Source: UBA1924 sp963976625
GTDB taxonomy: Bacteria; Planctomycetota; Phycisphaerae; Phycisphaerales; UBA1924
Assembly (NCBI GenBank): GCA_963976625.1
Contig: CAXBLA010000002.1
Coordinates: forward strand, 136,945 to 200,944
Reading direction: 5' to 3'
Length of the DNA: 64,000 nt
Positions 42,327-52,105 of the stretch are shown in pieces. The translations under genes were made by a program, and so were the position numbers. A model generated the notes under the pieces. It was not told the DNA's origin. It worked only from the letters and a program-made list of their open reading frames with translations, and did no database searches. Positions within the stretch are counted from its first letter, which is position 1; every line of letters begins with the position of its first letter.

Positions 42327-43519
42327 GGCTGGTCTCCGTTGTTCACACTACGCGCCGCCGCAGTGCGGGGGAGCAGCGAATACCCGCCCTCTGCTCTGGG
42401 CACCAGCACCACCACCACACGCTTGGGCACGATGCGGGCCTCGTTCAATCGTGTAATCCGCGAGCCCGGGCTAGTAAGCATGAGCTCGCCGAGCGTCTGG
42501 CCCTTGGGCTTAGATGGCTCGCGAACCGCGTTGCGATCCACGGGCACGCTGCGGATCGAATCGTCTCTGGATTCAGGCTCATCGGTCTCCGTCGGTTCTG
42601 CTTGTTCTTCGCCCGATCCGGGCCCGAATGCATCGGTGCCCAAACCCGTGGGCTCGTCGTTCTCAATCTCAGAATCATATTCAGATTCAGCATCTGCATC
42701 CTGATCGGCGAAGACCGAAATCGGCTCGGGGAGATCAGACCACTGCGTCTCGGGCGCATCGCCGACGATCACCAGGGCGTAGTCACCCTCAAAGACCGCC
42801 GAGAGTATCAGCTCATCGACAACTGGCCCGTCGTCCTCGATCATCCGCTCGCGCTCGACCGCGAATAACTCGCGGCTCGATCGCTTGTCGGGCTGCACAA
42901 TCTGCAGCCCCAGATCAAGACGAACGCCCGCGTCCACCCCGCCATCCGTCAGTACCGGCTCGATCCACGAGCGCGCGACCAACGCCGGACGCCCCCGAAC
43001 GATCTGTTGTGAGCCCTCCCCCACCCGCACACGATCCGTCCGCAGCTCGCCGGCCCGCACAATCGCCCGCCACTGCCCGAACTCGCCGAGCCATTGGTTG
43101 CTGATGGGCTGGACCGGACGCAACGCGTTGAGCACCGTATCGATCTCATCAGTCGGCACCAGCACCAGGCGGAACCCCCAGCCCTGCCATCGTTCGACGG
43201 TCTGCGCATCAAGCGGGGATTCGATCTGCAAATCTGCGCCTGGCATCTGCACGAACGGCATCAGCGCCCGCGGCCCATCCCAGTTCGTATCGTCAACAAC
43301 CCACATCCGGATCTCGAGCCCGCGATCGTTGCCGGATTCAATTAACGAGCCCCCCTCAATGGTATTTGGCGAGCTCTGGTTTTCGTTGGCCGCCAGCGAG
43401 ATCTCTTCAGCCGGGAAGAAATACCGCACCACCTTGCACCCGGGCGCGCACGCTAACCCGAAGACGCACAGTGCGCCAACGAGCAGACGGGAAGAAGACC
43501 ATGAACGGAGTATGTGCAT
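42323..43519 (-). CDS. Predicted lipoprotein of unknown function
   Basis: This is a 398-residue exported protein. The N-terminus contains a hydrophobic stretch and a lipobox-like cysteine (GALCVFGLACAPGC, residues 16-28), so it is probably lipid-anchored. The body has IEMRMW-type beta strands and repeated acidic linkers (about residues 245-290: many Asp, Glu and Ser) and ends with a Ser/Arg-rich segment; I do not recognise a domain. It overlaps the antiporter gene by four bases, so the two are translationally coupled and may work together at the envelope, but this is only positional evidence. Confidence 0.6.
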   Translation of the reverse strand: MHILRSWSSSRLLVGALCVFGLACAPGCKVVRYFFPAEEISLAANENQSSPNTIEGGSLIESGNDRGLEIRMWVVDDTNWDGPRALMPFVQMPGADLQIESPLDAQTVERWQGWGFRLVLVPTDEIDTVLNALRPVQPISNQWLGEFGQWRAIVRAGELRTDRVRVGEGSQQIVRGRPALVARSWIEPVLTDGGVDAGVRLDLGLQIVQPDKRSSRELFAVERERMIEDDGPVVDELILSAVFEGDYALVIVGDAPETQWSDLPEPISVFADQDADAESEYDSEIENDEPTGLGTDAFGPGSGEEQAEPTETDEPESRDDSIRSVPVDRNAVREPSKPKGQTLGELMLTSPGSRITRLNEARIVPKRVVVVLVPRAEGGYSLLPRTAAARSVNNGDQP

Positions 43520-43547
43520 TGAGTTCTGCGGCTAGATCTGCGATTGG

Positions 43548-44684
43548 TTATGCATCAGGCGCATCGAACGAGTTAATCCGGTCGATCAACGCCCGGACGA
43601 GCCCGAACTTGTGGCGGGTGTGCGTAAAGGCGATCCGCGGAAGATCCAGATGGTCGCGTTCCTGGCGGTAGGCTTCGCACTGAACGATCTCGCCGGACTT
43701 GATCAGGATCGCGAACTCTTCGTTGAGTGTCTTGATATCCTCGTCGCGCAGACGCTTGTTGATGCGGATGATCAGGTCATCGCGGACATAGCGCGACGAA
43801 TGGTAGTTCTTGTAGAAGTTGACCACATGATCGTGGGCGTCCTGGGGATCCTTGGCGATGTAGTACAGATTCGCGTCCTCGGGGCTGATCCAGCCACGCC
43901 CTTCGAGCTGCTGGCTGACATAGCGTTCCCAGCCCTCCCAGTACGACCCGTTGTCGCCGTCGCGATCGCCGTCGATGAACACGATGGGGACCATGCTCGC
44001 CTTGCCGGTCTGGATGAGCGTCAGCGTCTCGAAGGTCTCGTCGAGCGTGCCAAACCCACCCGGGTAGCACACCACCGCCTCGGCCTGCGAGAGGAACATG
44101 AGCTTGCGCGTAAAGAAGTACCGGAAGTTGATGAGCTTGTCGTCGCCCTCGATAAAGCTGTTGGCGCTGGTCTCGAAGGGCAGGTGGATCGCAACGCCGA
44201 AGCTCGCTTCGCGCCCCGGGCCCTCGTGCCCGGCCTTCATGATCCCGTCGCCCGCGCCGGTGATCGACATCCACCCGGCGTTGGCCATCAGCTTCGAAAA
44301 CTCCACGGCTGATCGATAATCCGGGTGATCCTCAGGCGTGCGGGCGGAACCAAAGATCGTCACCTTGTGCGTGTCTGGGTAGAGCCCGAACACGCGGTAC
44401 GCGTAGCGCAGTTCCTTCATCGCCGCGGTCATCAGCTTGAGCTCGCCCGTGTTGCGTCCGTCGGGGATCAGCTTGAGCCCGGCGGTGATCAGCTCGCGGA
44501 CGAGTTTGGCGTCGTAGCTCTCGTTATCGCCGGCGACCATCTCAAGAAGATCGCAGATCCGGTCTTGGACCTCGCCGTCGTCGGCTCTTCGGACCTCGGG
44601 TTGCTCTGGTGGGGCCGCCAGTTCGCTCTTGGGCTGGGTGCTGCTCGGCGGGTCGAGCTCGACGCGGTTGGGTTCTTTGGACAT
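43548..44684 (-). CDS. LOG-family (lysine decarboxylase-like) protein
   Basis: The 378-residue product belongs to the LOG/YgdH family of Rossmann-fold nucleotide 5'-monophosphate nucleosidases. The motifs are VTIFGSARTPED, ITGAGDGIMKAGHEG, and the signature PGGFGTLDETFETLTLIQTG (about residues 200-225). Members hydrolyse nucleoside 5'-monophosphates or, in plants, activate cytokinins; the bacterial role is often nucleotide salvage. N- and C-terminal extensions (about 75 and 100 residues) match the longer bacterial form. The start at 44684 is preferred over an upstream Met that precedes a basic, non-conserved stretch. Confidence 0.87.
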   Translation of the reverse strand: MSKEPNRVELDPPSSTQPKSELAAPPEQPEVRRADDGEVQDRICDLLEMVAGDNESYDAKLVRELITAGLKLIPDGRNTGELKLMTAAMKELRYAYRVFGLYPDTHKVTIFGSARTPEDHPDYRSAVEFSKLMANAGWMSITGAGDGIMKAGHEGPGREASFGVAIHLPFETSANSFIEGDDKLINFRYFFTRKLMFLSQAEAVVCYPGGFGTLDETFETLTLIQTGKASMVPIVFIDGDRDGDNGSYWEGWERYVSQQLEGRGWISPEDANLYYIAKDPQDAHDHVVNFYKNYHSSRYVRDDLIIRINKRLRDEDIKTLNEEFAILIKSGEIVQCEAYRQERDHLDLPRIAFTHTRHKFGLVRALIDRINSFDAPDA

Positions 44685-44816
44685 CTGGATTCCGATCTTT
44701 CTCTGTCGTTGATCGCGTCGGCATGGTGCATACCGATCGCTGAATGAAGATTCTATGTCACGCACCGCTGTGTAGACACCTACTGCAGCAAATCGCGGCT
44801 CATGCGCCCTGATCGC

Positions 44817-47800
44817 TCATTCTTCACGCGTCTTGTCTTGGTTTGTCCGCTCTTGGGTTGGCGTGTTGGTCGGCTGGCTGTTCCTGTTTTTTGCTGGGCG
44901 AGCCAGATCCCAGGACGACTGCCCGTTGGGCGGGGTCGGGAGGATCACCCGATCGTCCGTGTTCTCGTGCTTTGCTTTGGATTGGATCTTGTTGGTCCGC
45001 ACCTGCTCCTCGACCTCGCGCAATCGTTGTTGGTGATCCGTCTCGGGGCGTCCGAGCATCGCGTTGATCAGTCGCTTGGTCGACTCGAACTGCTGCACCG
45101 AATAGTTCATATCCCCCACCGTGCCGGTGACGCGCGTGGTGATCAGCTCGTCGCGCAAGCGCTCGATCAGATCAGACACCACCGGGATCGGGTTGACCGA
45201 TCGCGACTTGAACCGCAGGTCGATCGCCAGCGTGCTCCAGTTCATGGTGCCGTAGCCGAGGATCTCGATCCGCTTGGACGAGGCGCTGAGTTCTTCAAAG
45301 GCGATGGTCGGGCCGTCGATATAGAAATCGGCCTGCGCCGAATCCAACGGCGACCCCGCGGGTAAAGAAAGATTGCTTGCCTCGATCAGGTTCAAGAACC
45401 CGGGCAACGCCACGACCGAACCGCCCGCGACGCGGACCAAGCCACGACCCGAGAGCTTGGCGGGATCGCCGATCGTTCCTGTCAGGGTCAGATCCCCGAT
45501 CATCGCCCCGCGCGAGAGGTCCTCGCCCATGCTCCACGCCGAGAGCACCGCCGTCTGCCCGGGAATCGGCGGCCCTTCGAGCCCCTCGGGCGGGAGCAGC
45601 AGGTCATCGAACACCGGCGCCGCCCTCACGCCCGAAGCATGGAGCTCCATCCAGTAGCTGCTGGTCTCGTTGTCGCCCGGGCGGATCTGCGCACTCCCCG
45701 CGAGCTGCCCGCCATGCATCCGGGCGCTGATCTCGGGGATCAGCACCACGCCGGCGTTGTCGGCATCACCAATAATCGTCACCTGCGCATCGTGCATCCG
45801 CATGCGCCCCGCCCGGAGCCGCTGGGCGTCAAGCGTAATCTCGTACCCGATCGCATCGCTGGTCCCGTGCACCGCAAAGCCCAGCTCGCCGACGATCCCT
45901 GTAATCGGCAGCCCGATCACCGCGCTGCCCTCGCTGATCGCCGCGCCCCCGACGATATCGTACACCGAGCGAGCCGTGCCCAGCCCGCTGGCGTTGATGC
46001 TCAAGCCCTCGATCTGCACATCGTTGGGTGCTTTGATCTCCAGTTGGTCAATCACCCGATCGACGGCATCGGGCAACAGCACCCGGACCGGACCATTGAG
46101 CAGATCGCCATGAGCATTGGCCCGCACCGACACCCCGAGCCCCTCGCCTGGTGTCATGGCCCATTGACCATCGAGATCGAGCGAGGTCTCGCCATCGCTG
46201 GCGCGGAGCTGATCGATGGTGCCGTCCAAGCCATTGAAGTTCAGCTGCCCGCTGACCTGATCGAAGCTGGCGAACTGATCGTCCATCTCGATCCGGAATG
46301 ATTTAGGAGAGAGCTGGCCGTGGATCAGGGTCGGGACTGGGGCGATGGCGTTCTCAGAGCCGCCGATCTTGTGCATGCCCAGCTGAGGCGAGAGCTCCAC
46401 ACCCAGATCAAACCGCCCCCCGATCGTGTGCTCGTCAAACCATGAGGCTTGGGCTGACGCCTGACCTTGTTCCGATGCGTCGCTGTCCGCGGAGGTCAGC
46501 CGGGCGATCACGCCCTGGGTGATGGGCGACTCGAAGGTCCCGCCCTCGAAGTGCACCGTGAGTGTGCTGGGCTCAAAGATCTCGATATACCGCCCGCCGC
46601 GCCCCATCGGCAGGTGCCCATCGAGCGAGAGCACGCCCGCGTCGTCATCTTCGGCTTCGATCGCCACACGGAAACCATCAAAGGCGAACGACGGGCGCTC
46701 AGAGAGCACCACCTGCGCCCGCCCCCACGACGAGCCGATCCGGTAGTGCGCCTCGTCGAAGTCAAACTCGAACTGCTGGATCTGATTGATCGACAGCGTG
46801 GTCTCCGTCGCGCCCCCAATGTAGCCCTCGATCAGAGCATCCATCCCCAGCACGCCCTGCGTCTGGTAGAGTTCGTTCTTTGCGAGCAAATCACGGGCGA
46901 TGCGGGGCGAGACCACCGCGATCGCGTGCTGCAGCGGCATCGCCAGATCGATCCCGTCGGCGGTGGCTGTGGCGAACAACCGTGGCCCGGGGATCGGAGG
47001 CCCGAACGCGCCGATGAGTTCCTCCTTGCTCGGGAGGGTGAGCTGGGTGAGCACATTGATCCGCGTGGGGGCGATCGGCTGGGTCGGCGACGCGAGCTTG
47101 GCGTCGAGATCCACCACGACCAGGTCCTCGGTGACATACACAGTCCCGAAGAGATCGTCGAGCGTGAGCGGATCGGTCCCCAGCGCTTGGGCATCGAGGT
47201 GCTCGTCAACCCCGGTCAGCCGCATCGGGCGTGCAACACCATCAATAATGGACGCATCAACATCATACCCGAGCTTGCCCGTTGATCGTGGGCCGATGAT
47301 CGCTTGGCAATCGATCGTCCCGCCCAGACGCAGGCGATCGAGCACGCGGCGCATCGAGAGTGCGTCCGGGTCGTCGTCTGCGCCCGATTCGTAGCCGGGA
47401 ATCGCCGAGAGCAGGCGTTCGTCGATCGGGAACTCGCTGGCCAGGATCTTAATCCGTGGCTGGTCGTCGGCTTCGGTGCGCTCGATCGCAACCTCGACCG
47501 TCGCCGATCCGCCATTGAGCCCCTCGTAGCGCCCGCCGGCGAGCTCGACGCCCTCGTCGTTGACCACGATCTCGACATCACGCGCGATCACCGGGATCGG
47601 GAAGTGCTTGGGCACGATGCCCGCTTCGTCAAGATGGACATGCACATCGGTTGTCCAGCGGTTGTCAGACGGACGCTCGGGATGGCGGATGAGCACGACA
47701 TCGACATGGGCGTCGCCGCCGAAATCAAACGCCGGGGCGAGCAGCGCCCGATCGATCTGCGCCAGCTCGCGCGTGAGCGCCGCCCGCCGAGCCCGATGCG

Positions 47801-49472
47801 TTTCATCGCCATCCTCGGGGATCGCATCCCGCAGGTCCCATGCCTGCCGACGGATCTCCCTGAGCTGTTGGGCATCACCCTTGGTGAGGATCATGCCCTC
47901 GTCGAGCAGTCGGCTGTAGTCATCCTTGCTAAAGAGCGTATCGACCAGATTCCGTTGCTTGTCGCTCAGGGCCGCGAGCAGCGTCTCATCGAATGGCACG
48001 GCATCGACCGACAGATCGAGACGCACATTCGAGTCCTCCCCGAGCGGCGAGAACAACCCGTTGGCCACCAACCTAGCACCCGTTCGGCTCGTGCCCACGA
48101 TATCCTTGACCACCAGCTTGTCGGGGTCGAACTCGATCACGCCGCTCATGTTCTCGAAGAGGTAGCGGAATTTTTTGTAGATCGCGCTGCCGTTGGACAG
48201 CTGTGCGCGCCCGGACACCGCGATGGGCGCGTCCGCTTTATCCGATCGCGAGACCGTCACCACCGCGTGCACATCGGCTGTTGGGTTCTCGAAGCGATCG
48301 AGCTTGGAGATCACATTGTCGGGCAGGAACCGCGCGGGCTTGAAGTGCTCATCGAGCCGGAAGTCGGTCACCAGCGTCGCGTCGAACGGGCTTGATTCCT
48401 CGAGCCCGCGATAGTCGAGTTCTACATCGTACTCAAGCCCGTCGAGCACACCCTTGAGATCCGCCGAGAGCCCGCTGGTGCCAAAGCGGATCACGCCTCG
48501 GGTCTGGCGCATCCGCAACAGCTCACCGCCCTCGATCGCGCCGCTGGTCGAGCCTGAAACATCGAACGGGAGATTGAGCGCGACGCCTTCGAGCTTTAAA
48601 ATAACCTCGGCCAGCCCATCGTTGGACACATGGAACCGTGTCGGCGCCAGCTCGCCGGCGAGCGCCAAACGCTGGTACATCCCGCGCGATCGGCTCGGCA
48701 CAATATTGGCGGGCCAGTCTTCGAGCTTGACGCCCGCGAGCACGCCGTCGATCCCGTCTTCGCTGATCTGCCCGGTCAGGCTGAACGACCCCGCGATCGA
48801 ATCGCGCAGTCCATCGCCGCTGCCCACGCCGCCCATCCCCGGCTCGGCCGGCAACGCCTGAAACACAAAGGCCGACACGCCGTCACTGGTCTGTTCGCTC
48901 AGCTGCCCGTTGATCGAGAGCTCCTTGAGCACCGTATACCGCACATCATCGTGCTCACCGATCTCGAGCACGCCATTGGTGAGTTCTATCGCCGGCGTCG
49001 CGCCCCCGCCGCCACCGGACTTAAACTTCATCGCGGCGAGATTGATCACCCCGGTATCAATATCCTGGCTCACCCGCACGACGGGGCGATCAATCACGAT
49101 CGAACGCACCTGCCCCGAGCCACGCACCACGCCCCACCAGTTCATCGAGATCGTCGCCTGCTCGAACTCGATCAGCGCGCCCGCCTTCGACGAGATGTCC
49201 TCCGTCCGACAGACCGCGTCGTTGATCACGATCTGGCCGTTGGGCATGAGCTGAATGGACTTCGACGAGACATCCACCCCGAGCTGGCTCGCCAGGATCG
49301 GTTCGACGATCGACTTCATCACGGCCGTCTGTCCGATAATCAGCACCGTCGCCACCAGCATCAACGGCAAGATCACCAGCAACCACAGCGCACGACGACG
49401 CCATTTCTTGCGGGGTTTGGGCTTCGCATCCGCCTTCTTGGACGCACTCTTCGATGGCTTTGACTTGGACAA
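44817..49472 (-). CDS. Very large AsmA-like/DUF3971-type inner-membrane protein
   Basis: A 1551-residue protein with a basic cytoplasmic N-terminus (KPRKKWRRR), one transmembrane helix (about residues 27-47, LWLLVILPLMLVATVLIIG) and a very long periplasmic region of alternating beta-strands. Motifs such as VRSIVIDRPVVRVSQD near the start and LLPPEGLEGPPIPGQTAVLSAW, FYIDGPTIAFEELSASS and MNYSVQQFEST near the end fit the AsmA/YhdP superfamily. These bridge-like proteins are thought to move phospholipids to the outer membrane, which is inferred here. A short disordered Asn/Gln/Lys-rich tail ends it. The TTG start is chosen because GAGGTG lies five bases upstream; a GTG two codons earlier is possible. 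Confidence 0.75.
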   Translation of the reverse strand: MSKSKPSKSASKKADAKPKPRKKWRRRALWLLVILPLMLVATVLIIGQTAVMKSIVEPILASQLGVDVSSKSIQLMPNGQIVINDAVCRTEDISSKAGALIEFEQATISMNWWGVVRGSGQVRSIVIDRPVVRVSQDIDTGVINLAAMKFKSGGGGGATPAIELTNGVLEIGEHDDVRYTVLKELSINGQLSEQTSDGVSAFVFQALPAEPGMGGVGSGDGLRDSIAGSFSLTGQISEDGIDGVLAGVKLEDWPANIVPSRSRGMYQRLALAGELAPTRFHVSNDGLAEVILKLEGVALNLPFDVSGSTSGAIEGGELLRMRQTRGVIRFGTSGLSADLKGVLDGLEYDVELDYRGLEESSPFDATLVTDFRLDEHFKPARFLPDNVISKLDRFENPTADVHAVVTVSRSDKADAPIAVSGRAQLSNGSAIYKKFRYLFENMSGVIEFDPDKLVVKDIVGTSRTGARLVANGLFSPLGEDSNVRLDLSVDAVPFDETLLAALSDKQRNLVDTLFSKDDYSRLLDEGMILTKGDAQQLREIRRQAWDLRDAIPEDGDETHRARRAALTRELAQIDRALLAPAFDFGGDAHVDVVLIRHPERPSDNRWTTDVHVHLDEAGIVPKHFPIPVIARDVEIVVNDEGVELAGGRYEGLNGGSATVEVAIERTEADDQPRIKILASEFPIDERLLSAIPGYESGADDDPDALSMRRVLDRLRLGGTIDCQAIIGPRSTGKLGYDVDASIIDGVARPMRLTGVDEHLDAQALGTDPLTLDDLFGTVYVTEDLVVVDLDAKLASPTQPIAPTRINVLTQLTLPSKEELIGAFGPPIPGPRLFATATADGIDLAMPLQHAIAVVSPRIARDLLAKNELYQTQGVLGMDALIEGYIGGATETTLSINQIQQFEFDFDEAHYRIGSSWGRAQVVLSERPSFAFDGFRVAIEAEDDDAGVLSLDGHLPMGRGGRYIEIFEPSTLTVHFEGGTFESPITQGVIARLTSADSDASEQGQASAQASWFDEHTIGGRFDLGVELSPQLGMHKIGGSENAIAPVPTLIHGQLSPKSFRIEMDDQFASFDQVSGQLNFNGLDGTIDQLRASDGETSLDLDGQWAMTPGEGLGVSVRANAHGDLLNGPVRVLLPDAVDRVIDQLEIKAPNDVQIEGLSINASGLGTARSVYDIVGGAAISEGSAVIGLPITGIVGELGFAVHGTSDAIGYEITLDAQRLRAGRMRMHDAQVTIIGDADNAGVVLIPEISARMHGGQLAGSAQIRPGDNETSSYWMELHASGVRAAPVFDDLLLPPEGLEGPPIPGQTAVLSAWSMGEDLSRGAMIGDLTLTGTIGDPAKLSGRGLVRVAGGSVVALPGFLNLIEASNLSLPAGSPLDSAQADFYIDGPTIAFEELSASSKRIEILGYGTMNWSTLAIDLRFKSRSVNPIPVVSDLIERLRDELITTRVTGTVGDMNYSVQQFESTKRLINAMLGRPETDHQQRLREVEEQVRTNKIQSKAKHENTDDRVILPTPPNGQSSWDLARPAKNRNSQPTNTPTQERTNQDKTREE

Positions 49473-49599
49473 CTGCACCTCGCACACTGGGTATTCGCTT
49501 CTACTATAGGTCCCCAGATTCACAATCCCCGCCCAAAATACCCAAACACGACCCGCCCAAACGCGACCCATCACACACCGTCTCGACTATACTGACCCC

Positions 49600-51072
49600 A
49601 TGAGCAAGACCCGCACCATCTTCGTCTGCACCGCCTGCGGCTCAACCCACCACCGATGGATGGGCAAGTGCCCCGATTGCAACCAATGGGATTCGCTTGA
49701 AGAATCCCAGTTCGACAAGTCCGCCAAAACCGATCCCCACCGCGGGGCAGCCGGCTTCGACAGTGGATTCGGTAGTGGTATCGAATCCAAGCCCGGGGGC
49801 GACCAGCCCGTCGCCACTTCGATCACCGAGATCCGCACCAACGCCGCACCCATGCATCGTTTGCCCACCGGGATCTCCGAGTTCGATCGCGTGCTCGGGG
49901 GCACCGACACCAACGCGCCCAAGGGGCTCGTCCCCGGCTCGGTCGTCCTCGTTGGTGGCGAGCCAGGCATCGGAAAGTCAACCCTGCTGCTCCAAGCCGC
50001 GGGCGCATGGGCCGCCCCGATCAACATGGACGCGTCCAAACGCGACTGGACAAGCAAGGTCCTCTATGTCTCGTCCGAAGAATCCGCCCAGCAGGTCCAA
50101 CTCCGCTCCGAGCGTCTGGGCGTGGCCGAGGCCGACGGGCTCTTTGTGCTCGCCGACACCAACCTCGCCCGGATCTTGGAGCAGGCCCGCAAGGTCAAGC
50201 CCGATGTCTGCGTGATCGATTCGATCCAGATGATCTACAAGGCCGACCTCGAAGCCGCCCCCGGATCAGTCACGCAGCTGCGACGCTGCTGCGCCGAGCT
50301 CGTCTACTTCGCCAAATCCACCGGCATCGCGATCGTGCTCGTCGGGCATGTCACCAAAGAGGGCACGCTCGCCGGCCCACGCATGCTCGAGCATATGGTC
50401 GACGCCGTGCTCTACTTCGAGGGCGATCGCTACCACAGCGCACGGATCGTGCGCGCCATCAAAAACCGTTTCGGCACCACGCTCGAACTCGGCATCTTCG
50501 AGATGAGCGGCCAGGGGCTCCAAGAACTCCCGGGAGGCATGTCCATCGCCGCGATCCAGTCCGGCACCGAGCACCGACCGGGCGCGATCGCCTGCCCTGC
50601 GATGCACGGGTCCCGCTGTGTGCTCGTCGAGCTCCAAGCCCTGACCGCGACGGGATTCGTCGGCAGCGCCAAACGCAAGAGCTCCGGGCTCGATTCCAAC
50701 CGGCTCTCGATGCTCATCGCCGTGCTCGAACAGCACGGCGGCCTGCGCCTCGCGGATCGCGATGTGTTCGCCTCGGCTGTGGGCGGGCTCAAAATTGTCG
50801 AGCCCGCCAGCGACTTGGCGCTGGCTCTTGCGATCGCCGGGGCCCACTACAAACGCTCCCTCCCCCCCACCACCATCGCCATCGGCGAAGTCGGTCTCGG
50901 CGGCGAACTCCGCCCCGCCACCCAGCTCGAACAACGCCTGCGAGAATCAGCAAGGCTCGGCTACACCCACGCCTTCGTCCCCGAATCCGGCTCATCCAAG
51001 CTCCCCAAAATCAAGGGCATGGAGCTGATCCCGATCCGCAATGTGTCGCAGGCGATCGAGAGGCTGATGTGA
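49600..51072 (+). CDS. radA: DNA repair protein RadA
   Basis: This is a 490-residue RecA-like helicase involved in recombination and branch migration. Order of domains: a CxxC zinc finger (CTACGSTHHRWMGKCPDC) at residues 9-26, the RecA-like core with Walker A GGEPGIGKSTLLLQAA and the RadA-specific KNRFG motif in AIKNRFGTT, and a Lon-protease-like C-terminal domain from about residue 330 (AVGGLKIVEPASDLALALAI). An insertion of about 30 residues separates the zinc finger from the core. The region 49473-49599 is the divergent promoter area shared with the AsmA-like gene. Its stop overlaps the start of a small unknown gene by one base. Confidence 0.96.
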   Translation: MSKTRTIFVCTACGSTHHRWMGKCPDCNQWDSLEESQFDKSAKTDPHRGAAGFDSGFGSGIESKPGGDQPVATSITEIRTNAAPMHRLPTGISEFDRVLGGTDTNAPKGLVPGSVVLVGGEPGIGKSTLLLQAAGAWAAPINMDASKRDWTSKVLYVSSEESAQQVQLRSERLGVAEADGLFVLADTNLARILEQARKVKPDVCVIDSIQMIYKADLEAAPGSVTQLRRCCAELVYFAKSTGIAIVLVGHVTKEGTLAGPRMLEHMVDAVLYFEGDRYHSARIVRAIKNRFGTTLELGIFEMSGQGLQELPGGMSIAAIQSGTEHRPGAIACPAMHGSRCVLVELQALTATGFVGSAKRKSSGLDSNRLSMLIAVLEQHGGLRLADRDVFASAVGGLKIVEPASDLALALAIAGAHYKRSLPPTTIAIGEVGLGGELRPATQLEQRLRESARLGYTHAFVPESGSSKLPKIKGMELIPIRNVSQAIERLM

Positions 51073-51605
51073 TGGGATTGTTTAAGAAGAAAACTCATCC
51101 GAGAATCGAAAGGCTCAATCAGCTTGGAGCGAAACTAGTTGGTAAAAAGCTCGTTGATGTCTGGTACCATGACTGTACTCAAGAAGATGGGACTCCGTTT
51201 TATCAAGACAGCAAATCAAACCTACGGCATGAGATCATGCAAGGCATCGACTTGACAGTGTCTGACGGAATCACACTTGGTTTCTATTGGGAATGGTTCG
51301 AAGAATACGAACTTGAGATCATTGAAGAAGGTTTGAAATCACTGAATCTGAACAAAGGTCTCTCCATAACCAACACATCAACTGAAATCCAATGGGCACA
51401 ACGAATCGGCAAGACGATCAAAATGCTCACATTCACAACCGATAATTGGGGCTGCCTTATTGATTGTCGTATTGATTTCGATGGTGCAGATCCTGTCTGG
51501 ATTTGTGCCCGCCAAGCGAATAACGACTGTATGTCGAACGGCGACGACACCATCGTCATATTTGATGAGCATGAAGCTAAACGAGTAGGTATCAAGGTCA
51601 GTTGA
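51072..51605 (+). CDS. AT-rich gene of unknown function, coupled to radA
   Basis: A 177-residue protein that I do not recognise. The start overlaps the radA stop (TGATG), which suggests coupled translation. The sequence has a basic N-terminus (MGLFKKKTHPRIERL), many aromatic residues (for example LGFYWEWFEEYELEIIEEG), an acidic middle and a segment with IDFDGADPVWICARQ. Its DNA is visibly richer in A and T than radA or the flanking genes. The size and composition resemble small immunity-type or stand-alone helper proteins, which is only a guess. It ends 12 bp before the thioesterase gene, which runs the other way. Confidence 0.65.
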   Translation: MGLFKKKTHPRIERLNQLGAKLVGKKLVDVWYHDCTQEDGTPFYQDSKSNLRHEIMQGIDLTVSDGITLGFYWEWFEEYELEIIEEGLKSLNLNKGLSITNTSTEIQWAQRIGKTIKMLTFTTDNWGCLIDCRIDFDGADPVWICARQANNDCMSNGDDTIVIFDEHEAKRVGIKVS

Positions 51606-51617
51606 TAGCAGAAGACC

Positions 51618-52067
51618 TTAAACAATCCTCATCTGTAGCCACCCCGGCAACACCCGCGGGCGCCCATCTTCGCCCACGCACGCCAGCTCCGTACGCCCGA
51701 TCGCGCACACCTGCCCGACGGCCTGCCCGTTCGATTCACCGCCGCGCTCAACCAGCACCAACTCATACGAGTGCACCAGCTTGACCTTGCTCGTCTTCTC
51801 GACCTTCGTGCGGATCTCGATGAGATCGTCGTACTTGAGCGGGCGACGGTACTTGAGCTCGGCCTTGGTCACCACGAGGAACACGCCGTCGGCTTCGAGC
51901 TGGGCGTAGCTCTGCCCCACCGCCCGCAGCAGCTCCGTCCGCCCCATCTCCATCCAGGGCAGGTAGCTCGAATGGTGCGCCACCCCCATCGGATCGCACT
52001 CGACATAGCGGACCCGGAGCGAGAGTGTTCCCTGGGTCGGTGGAGATACATGTTCTGATTCTGGCAT
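51618..52067 (-). CDS. Acyl-CoA thioesterase, 4HBT/YbgC-like
   Basis: This 149-residue hot-dog-fold thioesterase has the family motif VRYVECDPMGVAHHSSYLPW, with the catalytic Asp and the preceding strand, followed by MEMGRTELLRAVGQSYAQLE and YRRPLKYDDLIEIRT. It hydrolyses acyl-CoA or a related thioester in the cytoplasm; the substrate is not known. The start at 52067 is chosen because the conserved region begins soon after; the upstream extension to 52136 has no similarity and would overlap trmB. It is divergent from trmB, with 38 bp between the starts. Confidence 0.85.
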   Translation of the reverse strand: MPESEHVSPPTQGTLSLRVRYVECDPMGVAHHSSYLPWMEMGRTELLRAVGQSYAQLEADGVFLVVTKAELKYRRPLKYDDLIEIRTKVEKTSKVKLVHSYELVLVERGGESNGQAVGQVCAIGRTELACVGEDGRPRVLPGWLQMRIV

Positions 52068-52105
52068 ATTCAACCATAGGCCCCGAGGTGCATACACTTG
52101 CCCCG

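Noticed and set aside
47304..48395. Plus-strand open frame within the AsmA-like gene
   Set aside because: It is antisense to a single long protein with continuous beta-strand pattern and has no start signal.
50007..51071. Frame upstream of the AT-rich gene running through radA
   Set aside because: The upstream part is radA read in another frame and is rich in Arg and Pro; the real start of the small gene is the ATG at 51072 overlapping the radA stop.
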